A stretch of DNA of 64,000 bases, from NCBI GenBank assembly GCA_011634665.1, contig WAEK01000001.1, forward strand, positions 1,565,501 to 1,629,500, in the 5' to 3' direction. Shown one piece after another: positions 11,431 through 23,100 of the stretch. Source of the stretch: Mortierella sp. BCC40632 (taxonomy: Eukaryota; Mortierellomycota; Mortierellomycetes; Mortierellales; Mortierellaceae). The notes beneath the pieces were generated by a model that saw only the letters and a list, made by a program, of their open reading frames with translations, was not told the DNA's origin and did no database searches. Positions within the stretch are counted from its first letter, which is position 1, and each line of letters starts with the position of its first letter. The translations under genes and the position numbers were made by a program.

Positions 11431-13453
11431 TCAAACACCAGAAAGAAACTCGATATCTGTACTGTAAAGTTTACCAAGAACCTCACATGTGGCCTTGATT
11501 TCATTCTCGCCAAAGTACATCTTGATCATAGTGTCCACCTAGCCAAAAAGAGTTAAATTAGGTTGAAAAGGTTAGTCCGCGGTCTCAAGCATCACAGCAC
11601 TCACCTAGGGCAGAGAAATCAAGATATTACCTTGGTTCCAAGTTCCTCGTGAGGCTTGAATGGATTTTGGTATCGTATGTGTGCTAACTCATTTACTTGA
11701 GGCATGTCCGAATATTCCGGTGGCTCTCCCATGCCATCGTATGAGACGACGGTAACTTGGAAACTTTGATCAAGACGCTTTTGATACTGTGACCACATCT
11801 TCGTTGTAAGAAACTTGTGAGTCACACATTCATCCACATCAATCTTTTGACCTTTCTTGACGAACCATATACAGCAGTTGTCTACCATCGGACCAGTAGG
11901 GGAAAGATACAGACGCTTTATGGCTTCTTCATCTTGTTCAAAGAAGTATGACCGAATACAGTCAACGCCATAACTTCGTCTGGCCACACGCGTCTTCACA
12001 GGAGGATTCATCCCTACATAGACCGCTCCTCGGACAACCGCCAACTCAGGTCGAGTTGGGACCCCGACGTAGTCGACTCGACCCTTGAATTCATCTCGGA
12101 CCCGCTTCTGTAAATACTCGGAAGAACCGAATCCTCCGACCAATAGAATGGTCGGACATTCCTTGGCGTCGTTGAGCTGTTGTCGAATCAACTTGAGGAT
12201 GTCCTTGATCACAGGCTCAAATACCTTGTTCTTCAGATCCTTGGCAGACAACGAAATATAACCATCCGAAATACCAATCTCATCTGCGTTGTCGAGGGTT
12301 TCAAAGAAGTTGCTATGTGGGAGCATCATTATCATGTCATCACTGCCGTTGAAATGGGGTTTTATGTCCAGGGCAAATAGTTCGACCATGCGTGACATGA
12401 GATTTGGAGGAATCCGGGCCATGGCCTTCTTCCCAATCTTCTCTTCAAATAGCTTTTGAGCATTTCGGTCCAAAAATATCGAGCCACATGAGGCACCAAG
12501 ACCAGGAACAACCTCAGAGAGTTTACGTCCTGAAGTAGTCTTCTCCACTTCGTAGGTAATCAGATCCACAGTTCCACCACCAGCATCACAGACCATGAAC
12601 CGGTCCTTGTGCTCGATTTTGAACCGCTCACATTGGCGCTCACAATAAGCAGCAGCGGCCTCTGGCTCCGTGACGAGGATAAGTCGATCTGGGTGATCAT
12701 TACTGTCTATGATCTTGGCCTTGATCGCAGCTCGTCGCATCAGATTCTTAGCCTTGTCGGACCACATTGCAGGAACTGTCAGACAAAACCGGAAGTGTTC
12801 CCGTGTGAAAGTTCTCCCAAAGGTTTTCAGGATCTCAGGAGTTGCATAGGCCACAAGTTTTTCGAGATAATCAGCAATGGCGTCGAGTGCAGTGATACCT
12901 CCTTCCAGAGGTTTGTTCTTGAGCTTCTCATCCAAATGGAGTTTGAATTGACTGAGCATGAAGTGGCTCTTGTCTTTGACTACAGAAGGGGACTTGGATT
13001 TGTTGTAGGCGCCCCAACCCCAGGTATCCAACTTGGGTTTGGGTTTGTTCTTTTCATAGAGACTCAATGTCGGGACCTTTGAGTAACTCCCTCTTTGCTC
13101 AGGCCTATGGTCCATGTGTATTTTCAGTGTATGAGAGTTATTGAAATAATCCTTTATACCTTTTTTTCATTGTCGATTATACTTTACCATTTCGAGACCG
13201 GCGAAACCTCAGACTCATCCTTTTGATAGGCAAAAGCGCATCCTCTACAAGCAGCATTTTTAGTAGAAGAAAAGAGATAATCAGAGATCTAGAGGCGGCT
13301 TGCAAAACTAAAGGTCTTAGAGTGGGATGTCGTAAACATTGAATAATACAATGATAGAAGGAGAGGTCGTTACGAATAGGTAGTTCCAAAGTCAATACCG
13401 ATCACGACTGGGTACTGAGATGGATCAAAGTCATTGACTTCCGCGATAAACAT
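11431..13453 (-). CDS. HSPA12-like Hsp70, array copy 4
   Basis: Complete copy of 572 residues. Minus-strand exons are 13453-13374, 13244-13188, 13104-11631 and 11538-11431. The start gives MFIAEVNDFDPSQYP, and exon 1 again has 80 nt. GIDFGTTYS, DAGGGTVDL and LLVGGFGSSEYL are present, and the last exon ends IEFLSGV. In the middle of exon 3 it has its own changes (for example ALDIKPHFNGSDDMIMMLP), so the conversion tract shared by copies 2, 3 and 5 does not cover all of this copy. The segment around 12770-12870 is nevertheless almost identical to copy 5. Confidence 0.9.
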
Positions 13454-13600
13454 AATAGGTGGTGAATGTGCTGAGTGAGGTCGGGACGAGAGTAGAGACC
13501 GGATGTGTGTGTGTGAGTGAGAGAGAAAGAGGCCTGAGAAAAAAATGGAAGGATGGTGGAGAGAGGACCAATGTGCAGCAAAGCAGGCGAGGGCGAGGGC
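13454..13600 (-). promoter_or_regulatory. Upstream region of copy 4
   Basis: It has a (GT) stretch near 13507, a GCCTGAG followed by an A run as in the other copies, and the shared block at 13571-13586 (minus strand CTGCTTTGCTGCACAT), about 118 nt before the start codon. Confidence 0.45.
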
Positions 13601-13628
13601 GAGGGTAAGTAAATAAAAAATTTTAAAA

Positions 13629-13631
13629 AGG

Positions 13632-13664
<33 letters not shown>
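13629..13664. repeat. (AG)n microsatellite
   Basis: Uninterrupted AG run upstream of copy 4. Confidence 0.9.
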
Positions 13665-13668
<4 letters not shown>

Positions 13669-13732
13669 GGGAAAGGAGTGCATTGTGCAGCGTTGTTTAG
13701 TATCACACACCATGTAAGCTGTGTGAATCTGC

Positions 13733-13733
<1 letters not shown>

Positions 13734-13775
<42 letters not shown>
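13734..13775. repeat. Poly-A tract of 42 bases
   Basis: Among the longest homopolymers in the window. No target-site duplication or element body was recognised next to it. Confidence 0.9.
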
Positions 13776-13778
<3 letters not shown>

Positions 13779-14351
13779 AGAGAGGCTTGAGAGCACAATG
13801 TTGGCCAAGAAGAGATGCATTGTACCGAAAACATTCACAACATCAGCTGAATGTTGCATTTTTTTTTAGCCCTTTTCGCGGTCATGAGTTCGGGGGTAGC
13901 GACCAAATCATCGATTTCAGTCGACCCATTGGCTAGCAGAAGATATTACGGCGGCTGGTTGATTGGCGTCACATCAATGGCCTCCCCCTCCCCAGAATCT
14001 CGAAAGCGAATTCTGAAGGCCTTCAAAGAGCATAGAGGGCTGTAAATGGTGCGGACAAAAAATAGCGCGACATTGGATTCGATTAGAGCGCGTGATCGGA
14101 GTGAGGTTTCTAGAACCCCAATTAAAAGCGAGGCCCCTTGGGGGAGGGAGTTTCTAGTCAAACTAATCCACCAGTGAAACCACCAGATTACAACAGCCAC
14201 TATTCCTCAAAGTGGCCCTCCTTTATCATCCAAGTCCTCCAGAAGGGAAAAAGAACCTCGCAGCGCAATAGAATGTACAATTGAGCAAAAAAAATCTTTC
14301 AACTCGGATAGAGTCCAAAGAAACCCTCCTTGGAGTCAATACCATTTCCAT
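13776..14351. other. Spacer between copies 4 and 5
   Basis: No gene seen. Short open frames on both strands lack splice-site or family support. Confidence 0.55.
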
Positions 14352-16385
14352 TCAAATATCAGAAAGAAACTTGAGTTCTGCGCTGTAATCCTTGCCACGG
14401 ATTTCACAGATGGCCTTAATTTCACTCTCGCCGAAGTACATCTTAACCGTCTTCATTGCCTATCAGCGATAGTGAGAGAAAAAAATGTAAAACATATTAA
14501 TTCACGATTACGAGCAACTAGTTAATAGCCCAATGAAGAAGAGAGACATTACAGTTGCCCCGAATCTTTCTTGATCCTCGAATGGATTCTCTCTTTGAAT
14601 AATGGCTAATTCAGAAACTCCAGGCATGTCCGAATACTCAGGTGGTTCACCCGGACCCTCATACGAAAGAATGGTTGTCTGGTACTCTGGAACAGGACAT
14701 TTTTCACCATGGTTCCAAAACTTTGTGTGAAAAAAATCGTGAGTTACACACTCGTCCACGTCGATTTTCTGACCTCTCTTGACGAACCAACTGCAACAGC
14801 GCCCTACTACCGGGCCAGTAGGAGAAAAGCACAGACGCTTCAACACCTCCTCATCTTGTTCGAAGAAGTAATCTCTGGAGCACTTAACACCATAGCTTCG
14901 TCGGGCTATACGTGTCTTCACAGGAGGATTCATCCCTACATAAACCGCTCCTCGGACAACCGCCAACTCAGGTCGAGGTGGAACTCCAACATAGTCGACT
15001 CGGCCCTTGAACTCATCTCGGATCCTCTTCTGCAAATACTCGGATGTACCAAATCCTCCTACTAATAGAATAGTTGGACACTCCTTGGCATCATCGAGCT
15101 GTTGTCGAATCAACTTGAGAATGTCCTTGATCACAGGCTCAAACACTTTGCTCTTCAGATCCTTGGCAGACAAAGTAATACAGCCATCCGAAATACCAAT
15201 CTCATCTGCGTTATCGAGCGTGTCAAAGAAAGCGTTATAGGGAAGTGTCATTGTCAGGTCCTCCTCACCATTGAACAGAGGTTTGATCTCTTCAATAAAA
15301 CGCTCGATTATGCGTGACATGAGATTTGGAGGAATCCGAGCCATGGCCTTCTTCCCAAACTTCTCTTCAAATAGCTTTTGAGCATTCCGATCCAAGAAGA
15401 TTGAGCCACAGGACGCTCCAAGACCAGGAACGACCTCAGAGAGTTTACGTCCTGAAGTAGTCTTCTCCACTTCGTAGGTAATCAGATCCACAGTTCCACC
15501 ACCAGCATCACAGACCATGAACCGGTCCTTGTGCTCGAGTTTGAACCGGTCGCATTTACGTTCACAGTAAGCAGCAGCAGCCTCTGGCTCTGTGACAAGG
15601 ATAAGTCGATCTGGGTGATCATTCTCATTGACTATCTTGGCCTTGATTGCAGCTCGTCGCATCAGATTCTTAGCCTTGTCGGACCACATTGCAGGAACTG
15701 TCAGACAAAACCGGAAGTGTTCCCGTGTGAAAGTTCTCCCAAAGGTTTTCAGGATCTCAGGAGTTGCATAGGTCACAAGTTTTTCGAGATAATCAGCAAT
15801 GGCGTCGAGTGCAGTGATACCTCCTTCGAGAGGTTTGTTCCTGAGCGTCTCATCCAAATGGAGTTTAAACTGACTGAGGGTAAAATGACTCTTGTCATTG
15901 GCAACAATAGGAGATTTGGCTTGAATATGTACGTTCCAACCCCAAGTGACTAGCTTGTGCCTGGGCCTGTTCTTTTGGTAGAGACTCAACGTGGGGACCT
16001 TTGGGTATGCACTCTTATGCATTGGCCTATGATCCAAGCATTGGGTGTGTGAGAATTTTTGAAAGAGTCTTCACTCGTTCCCTTTTTTCTTTTTCGACAA
16101 GGGTTTACCATTTTGTGATTGGTTCGATCTCAGTATCATCTTTTTGAAAGGCAAAAGCACATCCTCTGCGAGCAATATTTAGGTGAAAGTGATATTGAGA
16201 ATAGAGAAGTAGAAAGAGAAGTTAAAGCCTGAGAGTGGCTGCTCTTTGTAGAGGGATAATGACTGTGGTTCCTGCGGGATTTGAAGAGAAGGAAGAGGTC
16301 ATTACGAAAAAGTTGTTCCAAAATCGATGCCAACCACAACTGGGTGCTGAGATGGGTCAAAGGTTCTGTATTCGGGAGGATGCAT
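14352..16385 (-). CDS. HSPA12-like Hsp70, array copy 5
   Basis: Complete copy of 572 residues. Minus-strand exons are 16385-16306, 16165-16109, 16026-14553 and 14459-14352. It starts MHPPEYRTFDPSQHP; the phosphate-1 loop reads GIDFGTTFS, with Phe for the usual Tyr. DAGGGTVDL and LLVGGFGTSEYL are intact, and the last exon ends LKFLSDI. Long stretches of exon 3 (about 14885-15160 and 15420-15830) are almost base-identical to copy 3, while the C-terminal segment after ARRSYG is its own. ATP binding is expected; the client is unknown. Confidence 0.9.
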
Positions 16386-16623
16386 GGTTGAAGAAATGTA
16401 CTGAGTGGTTGGAATTGAGAAAAGAAAGGTTAAAAGAAGGTGGGAATGAGGGAGAGAAAGAGCGTGAAATTGAGCCTGAGAAAAAAATGGAAGGAAGGAA
16501 GGAAGGAAAGAAGGAAGAAAGGAAGGAAAGAAGGAAGAAAGGAAGGAGGGAGAGAGGAAAGAGGAAAGGGCGAGGGCGAAACGAAATGTGGCAAAGTAGA
16601 CACAAGGGGTGGAGGAAAGGGCA

Positions 16624-16654
<31 letters not shown>

Positions 16655-16830
16655 GGGAGGGAGATATGCATAATGCAGTGTCCTCGGAGCTTTTAGTGGC
16701 ATTGAGATTGAATGCTGTGCAAATCAAGCAAGTGGGAAACATGAATTGAGAACACAACATCATCAAAAGTGCATCACAAACAAGACATATCAGCTGGGCA
16801 AACTGTCATTAGTCTATCGAAGAGACTCCT
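16386..16830 (-). promoter_or_regulatory. Upstream region of copy 5
   Basis: The stretch 16402-16488 resembles the leaders of copies 2 and 3, followed by GGAAGG and AG tracts. The shared block at 16586-16600 reads TCTACTTTGCCACATT on the minus strand, about 200 nt before the start codon. A second motif, CCTCGGAGCTTTT (16682-16694), recurs near 5354 upstream of copy 2. Confidence 0.5.
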
Positions 16831-17793
16831 CGTCCCTGACACCGACGTTCCGCAAATTTGAAGCATAATATTTCTATTATCCATGCTTTGCAGGTACACC
16901 CAATGCTCTCGGTCAAGACGCTAGCAAGCTAGAACAAGAAGCCACTTCGTGATGGGAGGATCGGGAAAGTCTAGATCCTCTTGCGAATTCCTAGCTTGCT
17001 CCAGTAACTATGCCAGATTGTCCTATCAAACGAGATCGATTCAATACTTTTTCCGTTTTTAGAGGCGTGTCCATGGAACGACCAACCTTTAGTTTTCCCT
17101 CACCCACTAAACACAGAAGAGAACATAGTCAACACATCAAGCTCAGTTACCGCATCGACCCAAGCCTTCGCTCAAGACTGCTGGACAGATTAAAGTGAAA
17201 CTACAGCCAACCCAGGATTGAGAACCCGGGAGCGTATTTAACATACTGCCTCGACTGCAAAAGATAGGCTGAGGTTCTACTCTAATTTTTGGGAGGTAAT
17301 ACCTCAACCACCTGGCAATCTCGAGATTGTCACCACCCTCTAATTGTTCTCAGCATTAGCTCAGCCATCCACTAAATCACCTTGATGCCTTAGCCGCTAC
17401 GCCATTCTTCGAACATTAGTACTACAAACAGCCACTGACATCTTATGGTATATATTCTTTCGAGTGAACCCTTGGAAACTTAGTAACACAGAAGCGGACA
17501 ATAAGCATGTTCAGGGACAACATTGAAGCTGGCTAAATCTCATGGTTTTGGCGAGTCCAGTGGGGCTCCAAATATAAGGAAGGGGGGGGTCCTGGCCGCA
17601 CACTTTTACATCCGGAGTCCTTCAGACGACTAAAGGATAGCACTCCATTCCATTCATTCAGGATTGCAATGGAGAAAGAAATTTATACAGTAGCCAGAAC
17701 ATAGAGTGTGCAATGCGCAGGGGAAAAAACGCTATCGACTGGGATGAGTTCCAAAAATGCAATCCTCTTTTGAGCTAGAATCGTCTTTTTCGT
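16831..17793. other. Spacer between copies 5 and 6
   Basis: No protein gene seen. It contains a perfect 14-bp palindrome at 17316-17329 and, on the minus strand at 17404-17394, TGGCGTAGCGG, which fits a tRNA A-box. I could not fold a tRNA around it. Confidence 0.5.
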
Positions 17794-19833
17794 TCAAAGA
17801 TCCGAAAGAAACTCAAGGCTCGCACTGTATTCCTTGCCGCGGAGCTGACAGACAGCTTTGATCTCATTCTCGCCAAAGTACATCCTAACCGTATTGGTTA
17901 CCTATCAGCAAGAGAGAAAGAAAAAATAGGCACTTAGCGAATCCACTCATCGTCAAGTATTTCATCATTTGCTCAATGCGAATCAAGAGATGCACTACCT
18001 TGGCTCCGAATTTTTCTTGGATTTTGAATGGATTCTCTTTTCGGATATGGGCCAGCTTTTTGACCCCAGGCATATCCGTAAACTCGGGTGGCTCTCCTAC
18101 ACCATCATACGAATAAATGACCGTGCTGAAATTTCGGACAGGGCACTCTTCACCATCATCCCACAACTTCATCTGTTCAAACTCCTGGACAACACACTCA
18201 TCAATATCAATCTTTTGGCCTCTCTTGACGAACCATTCGCAGGAGCCACCAACCATTATTCCTTGTGGAGAAATGAATACTCTCTTTTGGACCTCGTCAT
18301 CATCCTCAAAGAGGTATGGTCTCACACATCCAATGCCATAGCTTCGTCGGGCCACACGCGTCTTAACGGTCGGGCTCATCCCAACGTAGACTGCTCCTCG
18401 GACAACTGCCAACTCGGGTCGAGGCGGTACTCCAACATAGTCGACTCGACCCTTGAACTCATCTTGGACCCGTTTCTGTAAGTACTCTGAGGAACTGAAC
18501 CCTCCAACCAGTAGAATGGTTGGACACTCCTTGGCATCATCAAGCTGTTGTCGAATCAACTTGAGGATATCCTTGATCACAGGCTCAAATACCTTGTTTT
18601 TGAGATCATCAACGGTAAGAGTCATCAGACCATCCGAGATACCAATCTCGTCTTTGTTCTCAAGAGTTTCAAAGAAGCTACTGCAAGGAAGCATCATTGT
18701 CAAATTTTCCTCGCCGTTGAAGAGAGGCTTAATCTCTTCGACAAAACGTTCAACCAGGAATGACATGAGATTCGGAGGGATCCGCGCCATAGCCTCTTCT
18801 CCAAACTTCTCCTCAAATAGCTTCTGAGCATTCCGATCCAAGAATATTGAGCCACAGGATGCTCCATGACCGCTGACGACCTCAGAGAGCCGTCGGCCTG
18901 AGGTGGTCTTTTCCATCTCATAGACGATTAAATCGACCGTCCCTCCGCCGGCATCACAGACCATGAACCGATCCCTATGATTGAGCTTGAACCGCTCACA
19001 TTTGTGTTCACAATAAACTGCGGCAGCCTCTGGCTCCGAGACGAGGACAAGTCGGTCCGGGTGATCGTTCTCGCTGATGATCTTAGCCTTGATCGCGGCT
19101 TGGCGCATCAGATTCTTGGCTTTATCAGACCACATTGCGGGAACCGTTAAGAAATAACGGAATTGCCGAGGTGTAAAAGTCTTGCCAAAGGATTTCAAGA
19201 TCTCAGAGGTCGCATAGGCGACAAGTCCTTCAAGATAGTTGGCAATAGCATCGATCGCGGTGATACCCCCTTCGAGGGGTTCGTTCTTGAGGGCCTCGTC
19301 CAACTGGAGCTTAAATTGCTTAAGCATGAAGTGACTCTTGTCCTTGACCAATGCTGGGGACCTGGCCATTTTGTAAGCATCCCAACCCCAAGCGGCCATC
19401 TTGGGCTTGTTCTTATCCTTTTCGTAGAGACTCAGTGTGGGGACTTTAGGATAAACGCCCTTCTGTGCTGGCCTTGATAAAGCAACAGGAGTATAAGTGT
19501 GTTAATATCTTTGGAAGAGGCTTCTTACTTCCTTTCCTTTTTCGATTCGACAGGGTTTACCATTTCGAGATCGCCTCAATTTCGGTAACATCCTTTTGAT
19601 AGGCAAAGGCACATCCTCTATAGGGTACATTCCAAGAAATAGAAAGTTAATGGTTAGGAAGCCTGAAGGCAGCTCGCCAAACAGAAAATGAAAACCTTGG
19701 GAAGGGAAGGGCGAACTGCGGTCTTTGGATAGTCAGAAGAGAGAAGACATTACGAATAGGTGGTTCCAAAATCGATGCTGACTACAACCGGGTACCGAGT
19801 TGCGTCAAAAGACCTTAGTTCTTTGGGGGGCAT
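17794..19833 (-). CDS. HSPA12-like Hsp70, array copy 6
   Basis: Complete copy of 572 residues and the 5'-most gene of the array. Minus-strand exons are 19833-19754, 19617-19561, 19472-17999 and 17901-17794. It starts MPPKELRSFDATRYP. The phosphate-1 loop is SIDFGTTYS, with Ser replacing the first Gly found in the other copies. DAGGGTVDLIVYEMEK and LLVGGFSSSEYL follow; here the Gly-Phe-Gly of the adenosine motif is Gly-Phe-Ser. The last exon ends LEFLSDL. With copy 1 it is the most diverged member. Only 301 bp separate its start codon from the end of the SREBP gene, so its promoter must be short or overlap that gene's 3' end. Confidence 0.9.
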
Positions 19834-20134
19834 GGCGGTATGAAGAAATATATGGAGTTTTGGGTTAAAACTAGAGACAAGAAGAAATGGAAAAGTGAGG
19901 AGGTGAAGAAAAATTAAAGGAGGAAAAGGGCTTTAAAAGAGTCAGAATATGACAAAGTAGAACTGATGGTCGAGATTGGCCAAATGAAATCATTCTATCA
20001 CAATGCAAGCATCCTGAAGTTGTCGTGTTATCGGTCCATCACGAACAACAATGGGTGTTTCCACGACCTATCGAGAAAACAGAATTATTTTATAGGACTT
20101 GTTCAGGAACTACAAATAGTACAAAAGGATATAT
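19834..20134 (-). promoter_or_regulatory. Short promoter gap between SREBP and copy 6
   Basis: The block at 19947-19960 reads CTACTTTGTCATATT on the minus strand, about 116 nt before the copy 6 start, and matches the shared block of copies 2-5 with a few changes. Confidence 0.4.
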
Positions 20135-23100
20135 CTAAAGCTTCAAACAGAGCTCCCAGGCCTTCTCGGCGTCGCTCTTGCGTGTTGCTATGGCTTTTTT
20201 GGCTGTCTTTGCCCTAAAAACGTTCATGCCGACCTCTTCAGCCTCATCATCGCCATCGTTCTCCTCAGACTCGCTACCACATCCAGAGTCCGAGCCCTCA
20301 GATCCATCCTCCTCCCAGGCTCCAAAGGCAATCCGCCAAATTTCGATCAAGAACCCTAGTGCTGGGTCAAAATCAACCTTATCTGTCAACATCGCTCCAG
20401 ACTTGGCTGTCCGCCTGTTCGAAGCTGAAGTTGCAGACTGCTGCCGATGCATCATCGCCAGGACAGCTGTTGTTGAATCGTCATCAAGTTGTCGTCTCAG
20501 ATGTACTGACAAGGGCATGAGCGTCGTTCGAATATGGTCCAGGATCTCGGCCTGGGAGACCATGGCCTTTTCCACATCAGCGTTTGCATTCGCATCCCCA
20601 GCCTCGACTACATTCTCCTTTCCACTGTGGATCAAGACTCCAAGGACCTCCACCCCACGCCAGAGCCCAATGCGGGCCTTGATTTCCACAAAGCCTACCA
20701 AATTCACAGCATAATGCGCCACACCCAACAAGGCAAGGTCTGTGTCCTGTTCCATTCCGCCCGCCGTTGTCAATGCGATTGACAGAGGTGAAGCCTTCGA
20801 TTGGTAGAGTCGGCGACGTTCACCTAAAAGGGCCCATGCCTTCTCACTGCACCGAACGCTTGCGGCAGCAAGACCACGTCGAAGGTAAGCATACTCCAAC
20901 AAGGAATAAACAATCACTTGGTCATAATACTGGAACTCGGCCTCCATTTCCTCGTCCATCGCATCGGATCCTGCTCTGTGCTCTCTTGCCGCAGTTGACT
21001 GGTACTGGTATTGGTGATGGCGAGGGTGCATGGCCATAACTTGACCCATCATCTGATCACCCACCTGTGCTTGTTGTTCGTCTTCGCTCAAGAGCCAGAG
21101 CTCTGCAATCTTACCCACAAGCGCATACCAGTGTTGACGTGTTCCAGGCAGAGTGGTTTGAACAACATGATCAAACCGACCTGCGGTCGCTGTCATGGGC
21201 GAGTTCAAGCGAGAGATACAGCTAATGTAGGCATCCTGCAAAAGCCCTGCGCTCTGCGCCTGGGCCACTACAATCGTCGGCGCCATTGTCTCGCGCAGAA
21301 CGGCGTCTGTCTGAGGGTACTCAATCGCTCCTTGACCGTACATACAGCTCTCGATCTCGAGAATGCTCTTCATCCAGACAGCACTTCCAACCTCGACCTT
21401 CAACATACTCTCCAACCATCGGTCTTCGCTCTGCTGATGACCCTGCAAATTCGAGGTTGTGCCAAAAACCTTGGCTGTGTATCGAGCAGAGTCCATAAAC
21501 TGCTGTGCCACCAGGGTTGCCAAGGGCTTGGCTGCCTTCCGAAGAGCAATGTAGAATGCAACGGCCGCCGTGGCCGAGACCCGAGCTGGTGGAGCCCGTC
21601 GCGCATTCGTGTATTCATCCAAGGTCCTGACAATGGTATACAGCAACATGAATCGGCTCACCTCCGTCGGCGCAACACCTCCTGAAAGCTGAACTTCAAC
21701 TGTACGAGCCCAGATATCGGGACGGGTCAGGTCTGCCAAATCAGGATAAAATCCAAGACGGATCAACAAGCATCGCCACAGTTCAAAGGTCAAGGCAAAG
21801 AAGAGACGGAAGTAAGAGGAAGGAATCACCTTTGGGACCAACCCCGAGAGTGTTTCATAGACCTGGCGTCTTGTGCTTGATTTTGGGAACGCGGGAAACT
21901 TGGACTGCACAAATGGTCCACGACGCGAATAAGAGGGCCAAACCAAAGCTACAAGGCAAACCATGAACAACATGGTACGGATTGCAGCCCATGTATCCCA
22001 CGCAACGACACCAGCCAAGAAACCTCCATCCTCAAGACCTGCACCGGTCTTAATCGAGCCAGCAGGACCTCGCAACACAGTCGAGGGCATGTGCGAGGAG
22101 CTCATGGCCCGACCGGCTCCTTGACCATCATCCATAAATCCGGCTCCAGTCTTGGAACCTGAATATCCCTCAGGTGAGCTGAAAAACGTTGCACACATAA
22201 AGACAGCCATGAGCACTCTAGAAGCGCTTCCACCGGGTGCAGCAGGGGGTGTGGCTGGGTCGGCACCATTTGAATCATCTGCCCCCAAGCCCATTGAAGA
22301 TTCAGACAAAGCTGAAGGCGAAGTCTCACGCGTCTGGCTTGAAATCTCTGCCTGGTGTTGCTCCAATAACTCAATGCCTCCGGGCAAAGACGTAATCAGT
22401 TGTCTCAAAATCGTGTTCTCGGTCTTGATGCCCTGTTCACGTTTCTGGAGAACAATGATATACTCGGTCGCCTTTCGAAGGATAGTGGCCTTGTTGAGTT
22501 TAGTGGCGCGTGCTACGCCGTCGGCCTCGTCGGGGCTATCCTCGTCCTCATCATCATTGTCGTCCTTGGATCCGTCCTTAGCCTTGATGTTACAAAGCGC
22601 TGGAACTACGTTCTTGAGGTCATTGATGCGATCGTTAATGTTGTTGCGGTACCGGCGTTCGATAGCGTTATGGGCTACCTTCTTTTGCTGCTTAGTTGGC
22701 TGGTTCTGCTGAGAGCTGGCAGGCGCTGGGGGAGGTGTGACCAGTGCTTGTGGAGGTTTGAGACGGGTAATGGGTATCTTTTGCTGCAAGAGCTGGGGTT
22801 GCGATTGAACATGGGAGTGTGAGTGCTGCTGTCCTGTTGCCGTAACTGGTGTAGGTGTTGTCACTGGTCCTGTTGTCGAGACAGAGTCAAGGGTTGGCAT
22901 GATAGGCGCCGTTCCTCCAGCAACAGCCGCTGCTGCTGCTGCTGCGAAGGATGCAGGGTCAAATCCAGTTGATCCAATCGGCACAGTTGGCGGGAGAACC
23001 ATACCTGGCGATAGTTTCCAAAGGGGCTGACCAAATGGAGCTGCTGCTGATGAAGTCGGTTGAGCCATGGTTGAGCCGGGCGTCATAGGCATCAAGGGAA

